DNA of 64,000 nucleotides from Spirosoma lacussanchae (lineage in GTDB: Bacteria > Bacteroidota > Bacteroidia > Cytophagales > Spirosomataceae). A program made the position numbers and the translations under genes. Of this stretch, positions 17,983-28,308 are shown piece after piece. The notes below the pieces were generated by a model, which was not told the DNA's origin, searched no databases, and saw only the letters and a program-made list of their open reading frames with translations. The stretch lies in NCBI RefSeq assembly GCF_005870035.1, contig NZ_SWJG01000001.1:1227639-1291638 (forward strand), written 5' to 3'. Within the stretch, counting starts at the first letter, position 1, and each line of letters opens with the position of its first letter.

Positions 17983-18165
17983 GTGCTTGTTGGTCCGGCT
18001 GGTGAATCAATCAACGAGCGGGTGCTGGCTGACGTGGGGCGCGGGGTTCGCGTAAAGGGGCGACTCAAAAAGGCGGATAACTGGCTAATCCTGTACGTCG
18101 ACGCCCCCATAGAAGTGGTTCAGATGAGAATGGACAGGATCAGCCAGATAGCGATGTGTAACTAA
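17983..18165 (+). other. Possible small gene or C-terminal gene remnant
   Basis: A GTG-started frame of 60 codons reads VGPAGESINERVLADVGRG then VRVKGRLKKADNWLILYVD. The second part resembles an OB-fold-like beta-hairpin pattern. The frame is open back to a stop at 17953 and has no clear start or leader. It may be the relic of a longer gene or a short unknown protein; I cannot decide. Confidence 0.2.
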
Positions 18166-18170
18166 CCTGC

Positions 18171-18713
18171 TCAGGCGGACGTGCTGTCAGCCAGCTCCTT
18201 ATAGAAGATAACTTTGTCTTCGCCAGCCTGATAGAAATTTCGTATTCGAGCTTCCTCTACGTAGCCGCATCGCCGGTAGAAGGCCCGCTGGTACTCAAAG
18301 TCCGGTAAGCCTGAGGTTTCGATCAGCAACAACCGTTCGTGCCGTGTCCGCAATGCCTCTTCAACGTAGCGCAGCAAAGCCGCTCCGCGACCCTGGCCCT
18401 GCCGGTCAGGATGGATGGCAATCAGGTACAGGTTATACGTGCCGTCGGTCAGGCGCTCCGGCGCGTAGTAAGCTACACCCACCGGCCCGTTATCGTCGTC
18501 GGTGAGCCAGCGGTCGCTACTGTCGGGATTCGTAAAGTAATCAGCCAGCATATCGTCCAGCATGTCGGCGGGAAACAGACCAACGGCGTCGATCAACGCC
18601 TTCAGGGCGGGCACGTCGTCAGGTCTGGTTGGCCGAATCCTGGCTGGTGGAGTTGGTTGCGGAGGTGATTCGTGGCTGTTGGGTAATTCGTATAGCATGG
18701 GTGTATGTATCAT
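18171..18713 (-). CDS. GNAT-family N-acetyltransferase
   Basis: The 180-residue protein has the GNAT fold: RIRPTRPDDVPALKALI (26-42), YLIAIHPDRQGQGRGAALL with the acetyl-CoA pyrophosphate loop RQGQGRGA, and FYRRCGYVEEARIRNFY near the end. It transfers acetyl from acetyl-CoA to an unknown amine. A Pro-rich N-terminal segment precedes the domain, and a second start at 18698 is possible. It is monocistronic, with no visible partner. Confidence 0.9.
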   Translation of the reverse strand: MIHTPMLYELPNSHESPPQPTPPARIRPTRPDDVPALKALIDAVGLFPADMLDDMLADYFTNPDSSDRWLTDDDNGPVGVAYYAPERLTDGTYNLYLIAIHPDRQGQGRGAALLRYVEEALRTRHERLLLIETSGLPDFEYQRAFYRRCGYVEEARIRNFYQAGEDKVIFYKELADSTSA

Positions 18714-18834
18714 TCGTTTAAAACTGTTTTCCGACTACGGGTTGTAGGCTGGTTACTTTTCATTGGCCGTGCTCACTGCCAACGAACGTAGCAAGAGTAG
18801 TTGCCATGTGATAGAGAAGCAGGGTAGGCGTGGG

Positions 18835-19299
18835 CTATTTTAACTCGGCATTCCCGAACAGCACCGAAAAGGCTTTGCACCAGATGATGACAAACCGCTG
18901 CCGGGCCGGATCGGCAGTGGCCGGAAGCTCGACCGAGAACGTGCCGCTCGTGCTGGTTAATCTCGACACTTCGATAAAATTACGCAGCCCCGTGTTTTCG
19001 GCCAGGTAGATGCGCAGGTCGGGGCCTCCATCGGTGCGGAAGTTGGTAAAGACCAGCGTCTGTTTGCCGTTGGCGGTCTGCACGCTCACGGTTCCGCTGG
19101 TGGGGTGTACATTGCTCATAAACATGCCCTGCAGGCCTCCAGCCTGCCCTGTCGTAGTCGTTGACGAAGCGGGTGTCCCGACGGTGGCGGTGCCGGATAC
19201 CGGGGTGGTACCGGTCGTGACGCCGGGGCTGACGGTTTCTTCAGTCGTTGTACAGCTGACCAGCAGGCCCAGCAGCAAAAAGAATAGAAGCGTTTTCAT
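18835..19299 (-). CDS. DM13-domain lipoprotein
   Basis: The 154-residue protein has a lipobox (LLVSC), a Thr/Ser/Val-rich linker, and a C-terminal DM13 domain (GQAGGLQGMFMSNVHPTSG, GGPDLRIYLAENTG, FVIIWCKAFSVLFGNAELK). The single conserved Cys in VIIWCKAFSVLFG is the feature that led others to propose a redox or electron-transfer role for DM13. It is the last gene of a four-gene minus-strand operon, 19 nt after the barrel gene. The start at 19299 is set by the signal peptide MKTLLFFLLLG. Confidence 0.88.
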   Translation of the reverse strand: MKTLLFFLLLGLLVSCTTTEETVSPGVTTGTTPVSGTATVGTPASSTTTTGQAGGLQGMFMSNVHPTSGTVSVQTANGKQTLVFTNFRTDGGPDLRIYLAENTGLRNFIEVSRLTSTSGTFSVELPATADPARQRFVIIWCKAFSVLFGNAELK

Positions 19300-19318
19300 A
19301 GTATCAGTCAGTTTGCGT

Positions 19319-20161
19319 TTACCATTTGATGAATATACCGGCATTGTACGACCGCGAGAACGGCACGTTCTCACCGGCCAGCGCACCAATCACGCTGCCC
19401 GTCAGCCCTAGTTTGTCCGGAACGATGTCGTAGGCCGCCTTCAGGCCGGCCCCCAGAAACTGTTGGTCATTCAGGTACGTGCCCGTAAACTGGTAGGCTT
19501 CCGTATTGAAAAACGGTCCGTTTTTGGCGGGTAACCGGAAGTCGATCGTACCGGCTACCCACAGCCGCGGGTGCAGCCGGTAGCCGAATTCGCCGTTCAG
19601 TTTCAGAAAGTTGCTGTAATTCTGCGTCATGAGTCCATAGCCTGCTTCGGCGTAGTAATAGGTGCGGCTCCCGCCCGACCCTACGGAGAGATAGGGTAGT
19701 ACGGTCCAGCCTTCGTAGCCCGTTCGCAGACCCAGTCGGTCATTGTTGGTGAAGGTGTTGGCCAGCGCATCGACGCCTATACTGACTGTAACGGGGCCAT
19801 CGAGCAGCGCTCGTTTCAGGCCGAGGCCGATGTTGCCAATGCCCGTCAGCGTACCGGCATTGACCGGATTGGCGCTAACATTGGTACTCGGACCGGTCTT
19901 CAGCAGTTTGTAGGGCAACACCCCCCGAATTTCCCAGCCTTTGGCAATGCCATATTCGGCATAGAGCTGCAGGGTTACGTCGCTGGTGTTTCTGAACACG
20001 GCGGTTTCTAAGCCGGTGGGCCCGTAGACGGCGTTATAATACAGACCGGAGTAGCCGAGCTGCACAAAGCCTTTGCGGTAGCCACGAATCCAGGGGCCGC
20101 CTGCCATCGACAGCGTAGACAGGGTAAGGAGCAGGAGTGAAACAAGAAAAAAACGGCGCAT
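19319..20161 (-). CDS. Outer-membrane beta-barrel protein
   Basis: The 280-residue protein has a signal peptide ending SMAGG and then alternating amphipathic strands rich in Gly and Tyr (QLYAEYGIAKGWEIRGVLPY, GNIGLGLKRALL, YYYAEAGYGLM), ending in an aromatic residue (AGIFIKW) as outer-membrane barrels do. It resembles the loosely defined transporter/MetA-pathway barrel group. It sits between a YHS protein (22-nt gap) and a DM13 lipoprotein (19-nt gap), so it probably works with them in the envelope; the cargo is unknown. Confidence 0.8.
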   Translation of the reverse strand: MRRFFLVSLLLLTLSTLSMAGGPWIRGYRKGFVQLGYSGLYYNAVYGPTGLETAVFRNTSDVTLQLYAEYGIAKGWEIRGVLPYKLLKTGPSTNVSANPVNAGTLTGIGNIGLGLKRALLDGPVTVSIGVDALANTFTNNDRLGLRTGYEGWTVLPYLSVGSGGSRTYYYAEAGYGLMTQNYSNFLKLNGEFGYRLHPRLWVAGTIDFRLPAKNGPFFNTEAYQFTGTYLNDQQFLGAGLKAAYDIVPDKLGLTGSVIGALAGENVPFSRSYNAGIFIKW

Positions 20162-20183
20162 ACGAGTGGTTGGTGAGGGTGAG

Positions 20184-20636
20184 TTACTTGGGCTCTTTAT
20201 CTTTTATCGATGGCCAGTTGGCGTCGGCTTTTTTGATGTAGCCGGCCTGGTCTTTGTTCCATTCCGTCCGCACTTTCGTGTTGTAGTTCAGGTACAGCTT
20301 ATCATCAACGATGGTCCAGGCATCGGCTTCGGTGGGGGCTTTGTAGCCGCGCGATGTGCCAAATGCGCAATAGCCGCCGTACTGCGGAGCGTAGGTCACG
20401 GGGTTTGCCTTGAACGCATCCCGATTCTTTTCACTGGCGAAATACCAGTCAGCGTCTTCATAGCGGTAGGTGATTTTAGGATCGCCCAGTACCGGCTTGT
20501 GCTCGGTGAAGTAAGCGACGGGGTCGTAGCCGTTGATGGCCTTACCGCCGGGGGCGTAAATGGTTGATTTCTGAGCAAGGGCTGTCGTGACCGACAACAG
20601 GGCAAGAACGATCAGACGAAGAATGAGCAGTTTCAT
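20184..20636 (-). CDS. Exported YHS-domain protein (first of two)
   Basis: The 150-residue protein has a signal peptide (LLSVTTALAQ) and a YHS-type domain. AINGYDPVAYFTEHKPV and WYFASEKNRDAFKANPVTYAPQYGGYCAFG are the family's core, with Cys in GGYCAFG. YHS domains occur in copper/heavy-metal and redox proteins. The second exported YHS gene at 23428-23913 shares the GYDPVAYFT and APQYGG(Y/W)CA blocks. It is 5 nt after the alpha/beta hydrolase and 22 nt before the barrel gene, so it is co-transcribed with both. Confidence 0.9.
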   Translation of the reverse strand: MKLLILRLIVLALLSVTTALAQKSTIYAPGGKAINGYDPVAYFTEHKPVLGDPKITYRYEDADWYFASEKNRDAFKANPVTYAPQYGGYCAFGTSRGYKAPTEADAWTIVDDKLYLNYNTKVRTEWNKDQAGYIKKADANWPSIKDKEPK

Positions 20637-20641
20637 GGTGA

Positions 20642-21538
20642 TTATTTAGTTGATACATGGGTTGATTGACCGAACGTCAGTTGGTCCAGAATCGCGTCGT
20701 GAATCAAATCCGGGCGACTCCAGGGAATGAAGTGATTCATCTTTGGAATCAGCTGCATCGTGACGGGCGCGTTGACGAGCATTCGCTGGGCAAACGCGGC
20801 ATTGCCGGCGGGTACCAGGGGGTCATCTTCGCCCTGAATGACCGTGACGGGTACGCGGATCGTGGCCCAGCGCGGACGCATCGTTTCCAGCTCACCCCTG
20901 AGCGGCAAAATTTCCTGGTTACTTACGTCGAGTTCGGTGGGCAGCCATTGCCGGAACGGAAACACAGTGCCGATGGGGCGGTACCATTCGTTCTTTTCCA
21001 GGTCGGGATCGATCGAAGGAGCAACCAGAATGAGGCCACCTACGTCGTTGGGGTAGTCCATCGCCATGCGGGCGGCTACCGGGCCACCCAGCGAATGTCC
21101 GACCAGAATGGGCTTGCGGACGGAATGACTCAGCCGCAACAGAGGAGCCAGACTGGCGGCCTGAACGGCCAGCGAACGTTCGGGTTTCCCCAGTCCTGAC
21201 TTGCCAAAACCAGGCCGATCTACCGAAATCAACTGCGCGCGGGTATAAAGAGATGAATCGGCGAAGAAGCTGATAAAGGCATCCCACGACCCCGGCGAAC
21301 CGTGAATAAACAGGACTGTAGGTAAGGTGTCGCGTCCAATCCGGGCGTAGTGAACCGGCCGGGTCCCGTTACCGGGAACGGCCTGAATCATCGCAAACGT
21401 GGGTTTCACCGGTTGACTGGCGAAATAAGTAGCCACGTTCGTATCCGACATTCGCACCGATGCAAACCGGGGGAGCAACGCTATTAACAGAAACAAAATG
21501 AGTAGCAGCATACGCCATCGAAAACGAGAAGAGCCCAT
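20642..21538 (-). CDS. Membrane-anchored alpha/beta hydrolase
   Basis: The 298-residue protein has one N-terminal hydrophobic anchor (MLLLILFLLIALLPRF), then an alpha/beta hydrolase: FIHGSPGSWDAF with the HG oxyanion motif, the nucleophile elbow VGHSLGG, an acid in GEDDPLVP and the His in KMNHFIPW. The triad is complete, so it should be an active esterase, lipase or amidase facing the periplasm. It leads the operon hydrolase-YHS-barrel-DM13. An interspersed repeat lies directly upstream. Confidence 0.9.
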   Translation of the reverse strand: MGSSRFRWRMLLLILFLLIALLPRFASVRMSDTNVATYFASQPVKPTFAMIQAVPGNGTRPVHYARIGRDTLPTVLFIHGSPGSWDAFISFFADSSLYTRAQLISVDRPGFGKSGLGKPERSLAVQAASLAPLLRLSHSVRKPILVGHSLGGPVAARMAMDYPNDVGGLILVAPSIDPDLEKNEWYRPIGTVFPFRQWLPTELDVSNQEILPLRGELETMRPRWATIRVPVTVIQGEDDPLVPAGNAAFAQRMLVNAPVTMQLIPKMNHFIPWSRPDLIHDAILDQLTFGQSTHVSTK

Positions 21539-21540
21539 AA

Positions 21541-21646
21541 GTAGAGACGCAATTGGTTGCGTCTAGTTGGCGTCAGCAATTTTACAAAGACGCAACCGCA
21601 CCGGCGGACCGGCAATTGCGTCTGGTTGGCGTCAGCAATTTTATAA
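21541..21646. repeat. Interspersed GAGACGCAA element plus 31-nt direct repeats
   Basis: A small hairpin GAGACGCAA-TTGG-TTGCGTCT (from 21541) is followed by two 31-nt direct repeats (21557-21587 and 21616-21646) that differ at only two positions and begin TTGCGTCTRGTTGGCGTC. The same hairpin and a GCGTCAGCAA module recur near 43.3-43.5 kb, so this is a dispersed family, not local noise. It lies between the hydrolase and LysE genes. Confidence 0.7.
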
Positions 21647-21670
21647 GAAAGCAACCACCTTTGACCGTAC

Positions 21671-22303
21671 TCACCTGACTGCCTGAACCAGCTGCCAGAG
21701 CGCCATGCCGATAAACAGCCCACCCGTTAGCCGGTTGATCCACGGGCCGTTCAGGTACCGCAGCAAACGTTGCCGCTGCCAGTCGGCCAGCCACACAACA
21801 ACGACCAGCAGACCAAAGGCACCCGCGGCCGTTCCGAGCGCAAATACCCACTGGCTGGCAAGCTGCCCGGCCGGCACCAGCATGCGGCTGCCAATGGTGG
21901 CCTGACTCAGATAAAGCCACACCGCCGACCAGAACGGCAACAGCTGCGGGTTCGTGGCACCCAGAGCGATTCCTTTCCAGAATGGCAGCGATACCCCGTT
22001 GGCCGGGGCAACGCTCAACACGACGGGCTTCTGCCGAAAGGCAGCAAGGCCAGCGCCCAGCAGCACCGGAATCGGCGCATACGCCAGAACGACCGTCCAG
22101 GTTGAGTGCGTAGGAATGAGCATCAGCCCACCGGCCGCCAGCCCACTGTACCCGATCTCGGGCAGACTTCCGCCCAGAGCCAGCCACAATCCGGCGCGCC
22201 GGCTTTGGCTTAGCGTTGTCTGTACCACGGCCAGATTAACCGTGCCGGGGTGTAAGGACCCGGCGAAACTAATGACGCTGACGATGAGGAAGAGCAGAAG
22301 CAT
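21671..22303 (-). CDS. LysE-family transporter
   Basis: The 210-residue protein has about six hydrophobic segments and the LysE/RhtB N-terminal pattern (ISFAGSLHPGTVNLAVVQTTL) plus a central ALGATNPQLLPFWSAVW with the family's NPK/NPQ-like turn. It exports amino acids or related compounds; the substrate is unknown. The genes around it are DinB and a hydrolase with 70-130 nt gaps, so it may be monocistronic. Confidence 0.85.
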   Translation of the reverse strand: MLLLFLIVSVISFAGSLHPGTVNLAVVQTTLSQSRRAGLWLALGGSLPEIGYSGLAAGGLMLIPTHSTWTVVLAYAPIPVLLGAGLAAFRQKPVVLSVAPANGVSLPFWKGIALGATNPQLLPFWSAVWLYLSQATIGSRMLVPAGQLASQWVFALGTAAGAFGLLVVVVWLADWQRQRLLRYLNGPWINRLTGGLFIGMALWQLVQAVR

Positions 22304-22376
22304 GGGGCTTGATTGTCAGTTCTGTACGATCCCGTAATCCGGCTGGTACTTTGACTGGCCGGGGAGTCGTGGGTTC

Positions 22377-22877
22377 TCAATGAGACTGGTGCTGTACCGT
22401 CGAATAGGCCACCCCAAAATGCGGGGGTAGGTCAACGTCAGGGAACGAATTCATAACCGCGACCTGGATCAACGCCATGTGATGTATTGCGTGTTCGACA
22501 TTGTAGAGCAGCTCGCGGGCAAACGACGACGGAATCTGGATGGTCTCGGCACCCGCCACCGACAGGTCGGCTTCCAGCCGCAGGTACTGGCTGAGATCGA
22601 GCCGCTGGATAGACCGGTCGATCGAGCCAATGCGCCGGATGGCTTCGTCGGGGTTTACTTCGAGCCGCAGGTCGCGCTGTCGTTGGTCGTAGTTGAGCAG
22701 GCCCGTCTGGGCGCTGGTGACCAGCAGTTCGTAAAATTCCAGAATGTGCCGAACGTGCTTGCCGATGGTATTTCCCGACAGTACGGACAGTGGACGGGCG
22801 TAGTCACGATCGGTTAATTGGCCGATTACGTCGGCGAGTTGCATCATAATATCAGTACTGGCAGATTTCAGACACAT
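22377..22877 (-). CDS. DinB-family (DinB_2) protein
   Basis: The 166-residue four-helix protein has His residues positioned as DinB metal ligands: GKHVRHILEF near 37-46 and EHAIHHMALIQ near 131-141. DinB/YfiT members are metal-dependent thiol S-transferases (for example with bacillithiol or mycothiol) or of unknown function. A second Met pair (MM at residues 11-12) could be the true start, which would shorten it by ten residues. Confidence 0.83.
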   Translation of the reverse strand: MCLKSASTDIMMQLADVIGQLTDRDYARPLSVLSGNTIGKHVRHILEFYELLVTSAQTGLLNYDQRQRDLRLEVNPDEAIRRIGSIDRSIQRLDLSQYLRLEADLSVAGAETIQIPSSFARELLYNVEHAIHHMALIQVAVMNSFPDVDLPPHFGVAYSTVQHQSH

Positions 22878-22951
22878 GGTAAGAAAAGCGGATGGGTGAA
22901 TAAATGAGCTGTTTGTTAATGAGGCACTACGGCTATTCCAGGTCGCTGCGT

Positions 22952-23401
22952 TTACATAAACTGCTTAGTGCGGGCTCCCCTGCCAGTTTTCTTGCCAGGG
23001 GCGTTGCCCAGCAGGCTGAACACGATGGGCACCCACTGCTGACGGGTCAGGAACAGGATAACGACACAGCTCACGGCCACGACAACCCCCAGAAAGAACA
23101 GATACCCGCCGTCGCCCAGAATGTCGACGCCCAGCACCGTCAGGTGCGACAGGATAGCGCCTGCCATGACGCCCAGGCCAATCCCGGCTCCGATCCAGCT
23201 CGTACGGGGAATCAGGATGAGTATAGCTGCCATCAGTTCAACAACGCCCGAGCCGATGCGGCCCCAGGGTTCAACCCCCAGCTTGGCGAAGATGTAAACG
23301 GATTCAGCCTGCGCGCCAAACTTGAAATACAACGTCTGGAGCAGAATGATGGCAGCTACTAAACGAGCAGCCCGAAGGACGTAAGGAGTGATACTGGTCA
23401 T
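22952..23401 (-). CDS. DoxX-like membrane protein
   Basis: The 149-residue protein has four hydrophobic segments, beginning VLRAARLVAAIILLQTLYFKFGAQAES and GSGVVELMAAILILIP, the DoxX arrangement. It starts at 23401, 26 nt after the second YHS gene, and both are likely co-transcribed. DoxX proteins are linked to quinone or sulfur redox and to membrane stress in various bacteria; the precise role here is unknown. The C-terminus is basic (KKTGRGARTK). Confidence 0.85.
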   Translation of the reverse strand: MTSITPYVLRAARLVAAIILLQTLYFKFGAQAESVYIFAKLGVEPWGRIGSGVVELMAAILILIPRTSWIGAGIGLGVMAGAILSHLTVLGVDILGDGGYLFFLGVVVAVSCVVILFLTRQQWVPIVFSLLGNAPGKKTGRGARTKQFM

Positions 23402-23427
23402 GATTGATAACGGGTTTACGAACGGTG

Positions 23428-23913
23428 TTACGACTGGATGAGCTTTGACCAGCTGGCATCGGCTTTCCGGTGCAGCGCTGGCTCGTCTTTGTTCCACTTG
23501 GTAAGGGTGTTGTTGATGAAGGTGTGGTAAAACAGGAAGAGCTTACCGTCGGTGATTTTGAAGGTTTCGGGGTCAACCTCAACCTTTTCACCCGCTGCCC
23601 CCATGGCGTAGGCGCACCAGCCACCATATTGCGGTTCGTACTGGCCAGGGTTTTCCTGAAACGCCTTCAGGTTGGCGGCTGAAGCGAAGCGGTACGTAAC
23701 ATTTCTGTGCGTGAACGTGTGGGCGGCCGACCCCTTGACGGCTTTGTTCTGGGTGAAGTAAGCCACTGGATCGTAGCCCTGAATAGCGACCCCTTTATCA
23801 AGGTTAAAGTGCTTTTTACGAACAGTCGGGTCCGATTGAACCAGTCCCAACCCGGCCTGGCTCGGCTGCATGAAAAAGGCGAAAGCGATGAACAGTATTG
23901 AAAGCGTTTTCAT
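23428..23913 (-). CDS. Exported YHS-domain protein (second of two)
   Basis: The 161-residue protein has a signal peptide (LFIAFAFFMQPSQAG) and a YHS-type core (AIQGYDPVAYFTQNKAV, YRFASAANLKAFQENPGQYEPQYGGWCAYA). It is clearly paralogous to the gene at 20184-20636 and keeps the GGxCA cysteine. It is followed by a DoxX gene, unlike its paralogue which sits with a barrel and DM13. The start at 23913 is set by the signal peptide. Confidence 0.9.
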   Translation of the reverse strand: MKTLSILFIAFAFFMQPSQAGLGLVQSDPTVRKKHFNLDKGVAIQGYDPVAYFTQNKAVKGSAAHTFTHRNVTYRFASAANLKAFQENPGQYEPQYGGWCAYAMGAAGEKVEVDPETFKITDGKLFLFYHTFINNTLTKWNKDEPALHRKADASWSKLIQS

Positions 23914-24070
23914 GATCTTGTTTTGACGATTGATGGTCGAGTGCTTGGCGCAAACTCCCTGACTCAATTGCCAAATACCGTTCCAGCCGTGCCAGGCCGG
24001 CCAAAAACGCGCTCACTGGCCGGAAAACGCCTAAAACGCGCAGAGAGCACGCTTCCTTGCCAGTTGGTAA

Positions 24071-24108
24071 GTCCCGATATTTCGTAACTTTCACGAAATG
24101 ACCGGGAC
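24071..24108. promoter_or_regulatory. Imperfect 38-nt palindrome upstream of the hybrid kinase gene
   Basis: GTCCCG and CGGGAC flank a perfect inner dyad ATTTCGT-N7-ACGAAAT. The centre contains TAACTTTC, one base from the -7 consensus. It lies in the 364-nt gap between the second YHS gene and the kinase, where I see nothing else. TCACGAAAT and TCGTAAC from this site recur at 28173-28189 after the regulator gene. It may be an operator of the sigma-54 activator or an RNA hairpin. Confidence 0.4.
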
Positions 24109-24277
24109 AAACCAGCCCGTTGTGTATCAGACCAGCAACGAGTATGGCGCAAAAGGGCTCAATCTGGCTCATATAGCCGTTAATCCCGGCCACTGGGCCA
24201 TTCGGACCAGGAATTGCAGGCGTACTTATCGTATATGAGCCGGTCAACGGCATACCGCAACGACTTTTCACCCGATC

Positions 24278-26634
24278 ATGATAGAAAACGAAACCGCTGT
24301 CATCTCCCCCAAGGTGCTTCGACTGTCGCACTTTACCGTCGAAAACGCCCTGGAACCTATTCTTCTTTTCGACCAGCGCGGTCAGGTGAAGCGGGCCAAT
24401 GCAGCGGCCTGTCGGCAACTGGGCTATGGCTCTGATCAACTCAGCACCCTGCATTTTTGTACCATTCACCCCGACTACAGCCAGGACCAGTACGTCGACC
24501 TATGGCAGCGGCTGAAACAGGCGCAGACACTGACCCTGGATATGAACCAACTCCGTCAGAATGGGACGCTTCGCCAGGCTGAGATTGGCATGAACTTCAT
24601 CCAGCTCGATGAACAGGAATACCTGTGCTGCTTCGTGCGCGACGTGACCGAACGCTCGCAGCTGGACGATACGCTCCGCCAAATCTCGGAAGGAACGGCT
24701 GCCGATATCGGCATCGACTTCTTTCAGTCGCTGGTGCAGCAACTGACTACTACGCTGAACGTACAGTTCGCGATGGTGACCGAGTGTACCAACGTCGAAA
24801 AGACCCGCGTCCGGACCCTGGCCTTCAGCGTACATAATGCGCTGCACGAAAACGTCGAATACGATCTGGCTGGTACGCCCTGCGACATCGTCATGAAGGG
24901 CCGAGATTTGTACTTTCCCACCGACGTAGCCGACAATTTCAGCAAAGGTGTCGGCCTCGAAGCGTACCTTGGAGTGCCGATCTACGATAAACTGGGCGAA
25001 GTAGTTGGCCACCTGTCGGTGAGTGACACCCGCCCGATGGCCGACCACCACAAGTACATTGGTATTCTGCGGGTACTGGCTGCCCGCTCGGGGGCCGAAA
25101 TTGCCCGTAAGGTGGCCGAAGAGCGGCTGCTGCGTATTCAGGAACAGCTGGAAGCCACCGTCGTCGAGCGCACCCGCGAACTGGCCGAAGCTAAGGAAGA
25201 AGCCGAAGCTGCCAACCGGGCCAAGAGCGATTTTCTGGCGACAATGAGCCACGAACTACGCACCCCCCTCAACGGTATTCTGGGCTATACCCAGCTGTTT
25301 AAACGGGACCCGATGATGACCGAAAGCCAGCAGAAAGGCGTGAAGATCATGCACGACTGCGCCGAAAGCCTGCTCTCGCTCATCAACGACGTGCTGGATC
25401 TGTCGAAGATCGAAGCCCGCAAGATGGACGTGCTGTCGGAGGTATTTTACCTGCCCGAACTGTTGCAGCATATTGCGCAGCAAACGCAGGTTCGGGCCGA
25501 ACAAAAGGGGCTACGTTTCGAGACACAGCTGTCTGACAACCTGCCGGCATGGGTAGTGGGCGACGAGCGTAAACTCCGGCAGGTGCTGTTGAATCTGCTC
25601 GGAAATGCCGTAAAGTTTACGCCCACGGGTACAATTACGTTCCGGGCCGAGTGGACCCCTGACCGGCTGGATCGCGCCAGTCCGGAAACACCGTCCCCCA
25701 CCATCCGCTTCATGATCGAAGATACCGGCGTGGGCATTGCCAACGAACAACTGTCCAGTATTTTTCAGCCGTTTCAGCAAATTCGCGAATCGAACGATTT
25801 TGTGGAGGGCACCGGTCTCGGCCTGTCCATTACCGACCAGCTGGTCCGGCTCATGAACGGCGATCTGTTCGTATCGAGTCAGGCGGGGCAGGGCACCCAG
25901 TTTCGGCTTTCGCTGACCTTACCCGAAGCCACCGGCGCCCCCGCTCTGGAGCAGAGCAACCAGTCCGACCAGCCGATTATTGGGCACGAAGGGGCGCGCC
26001 GAACGATTCTGGTGGCCGACGATAGCTGGGAAAACTGCTCGGTGCTGACCAACCTGCTGACCCCCCTGGGTTTTACGGTTATTGAAGCCCGCAACGGTCG
26101 CGAAGCCGTTGAGCAGGCGATGCTGTACCAACCAGACCTGGTGCTGCTGGATCTGGTGATGCCCTACCTGGATGGGTTTGGCGCCCTGAAACAGATTCGA
26201 AGTAATCCGGCTACGAGTCAGGCCACCGTGTTTGCCTTCTCGGCGAAGGTGTTTGAGCAGGACAAGCAACGGAGCCAGCAGGCCGGATTCGATGATTTCG
26301 TGCCCAAACCCGTTCATCTGGATTCGCTGCTGACTAAAATCGGCAGGCATCTCAACCTGACGTGGCAAACCCGGCCCAGCGCGGACCCGGCAGCCGCGCC
26401 AAAGACGAGCAACCGAACGGGTGGTGCGCCGACGCAGCTGCCTGACCCGGCCCAGTTGGAAGCGCTGTATGAACTGGCCCGCCTGGGTGATATTCAGGGA
26501 GTATTGACGATGATTGCGGAGGTTGAAAACGCCAACTCGGCCCACCAGCCGTTTGCCGACCAGATCCGACAGGCCGCCAGTGAGTTCGATACGCGCCGGA
26601 TCAAAAAATATCTTCAAGCCTGTTTAGAAACGGT

Positions 26635-26638
<4 letters not shown>
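24278..26638 (+). CDS. Hybrid sensor histidine kinase (PAS-GAF-HisKA-HATPase-REC)
   Basis: The 786-residue protein contains a PAS domain (about 25-135), a GAF-like sensory domain (about 140-285; [16 protein letters not shown] ... [19 protein letters not shown]), and a coiled coil. Next come HisKA with phospho-acceptor His325 ([12 protein letters not shown]), an HATPase domain ([31 protein letters not shown]), and a receiver domain with Asp625 (LVLLDLVMP). A helical C-terminal tail of about 80 residues follows. No membrane segment is seen, so it is a soluble sensor. Its stop overlaps the sigma-54 activator start (ATGA), making them cognate partners. Confidence 0.95.
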
Positions 26639-28149
<1,511 letters not shown>

Positions 28150-28243
28150 GATGTTACGGCCAACCGGAAATCTCACGAAATATCGTAACCGGCATGGCTG
28201 GTTAATGTAAAGCTATGAAGATCAAGAGGCTGTAAGTCAGTTG

Positions 28244-28274
28244 TTTGCACTTCGTGCCTAGGCTGGTACGTTGC
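28244..28274 (+). promoter_or_regulatory. Candidate promoter of the NRDE/ATP-grasp/CoaB/MsrB operon
   Basis: A -33 TTTG (28244-28247) lies exactly 19 nt before TACGTTGC (28267-28274), a 6/8 match to the Bacteroidota -7 box. It ends 34 nt before the first start codon. The -7 match is imperfect. Confidence 0.4.
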
Positions 28275-28308
28275 TTGATTATAAGAAAGGTAATCAACCA
28301 GCCCGATT

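Noticed and set aside
28194..28215. A possible sigma-54 -24/-12 promoter (TGG and GC 10 nt apart) before the NRDE gene
   Set aside because: Only the GG and GC dinucleotides match well; most other consensus bases differ. A TTTG-N19-TACGTTGC promoter nearby is equally good.
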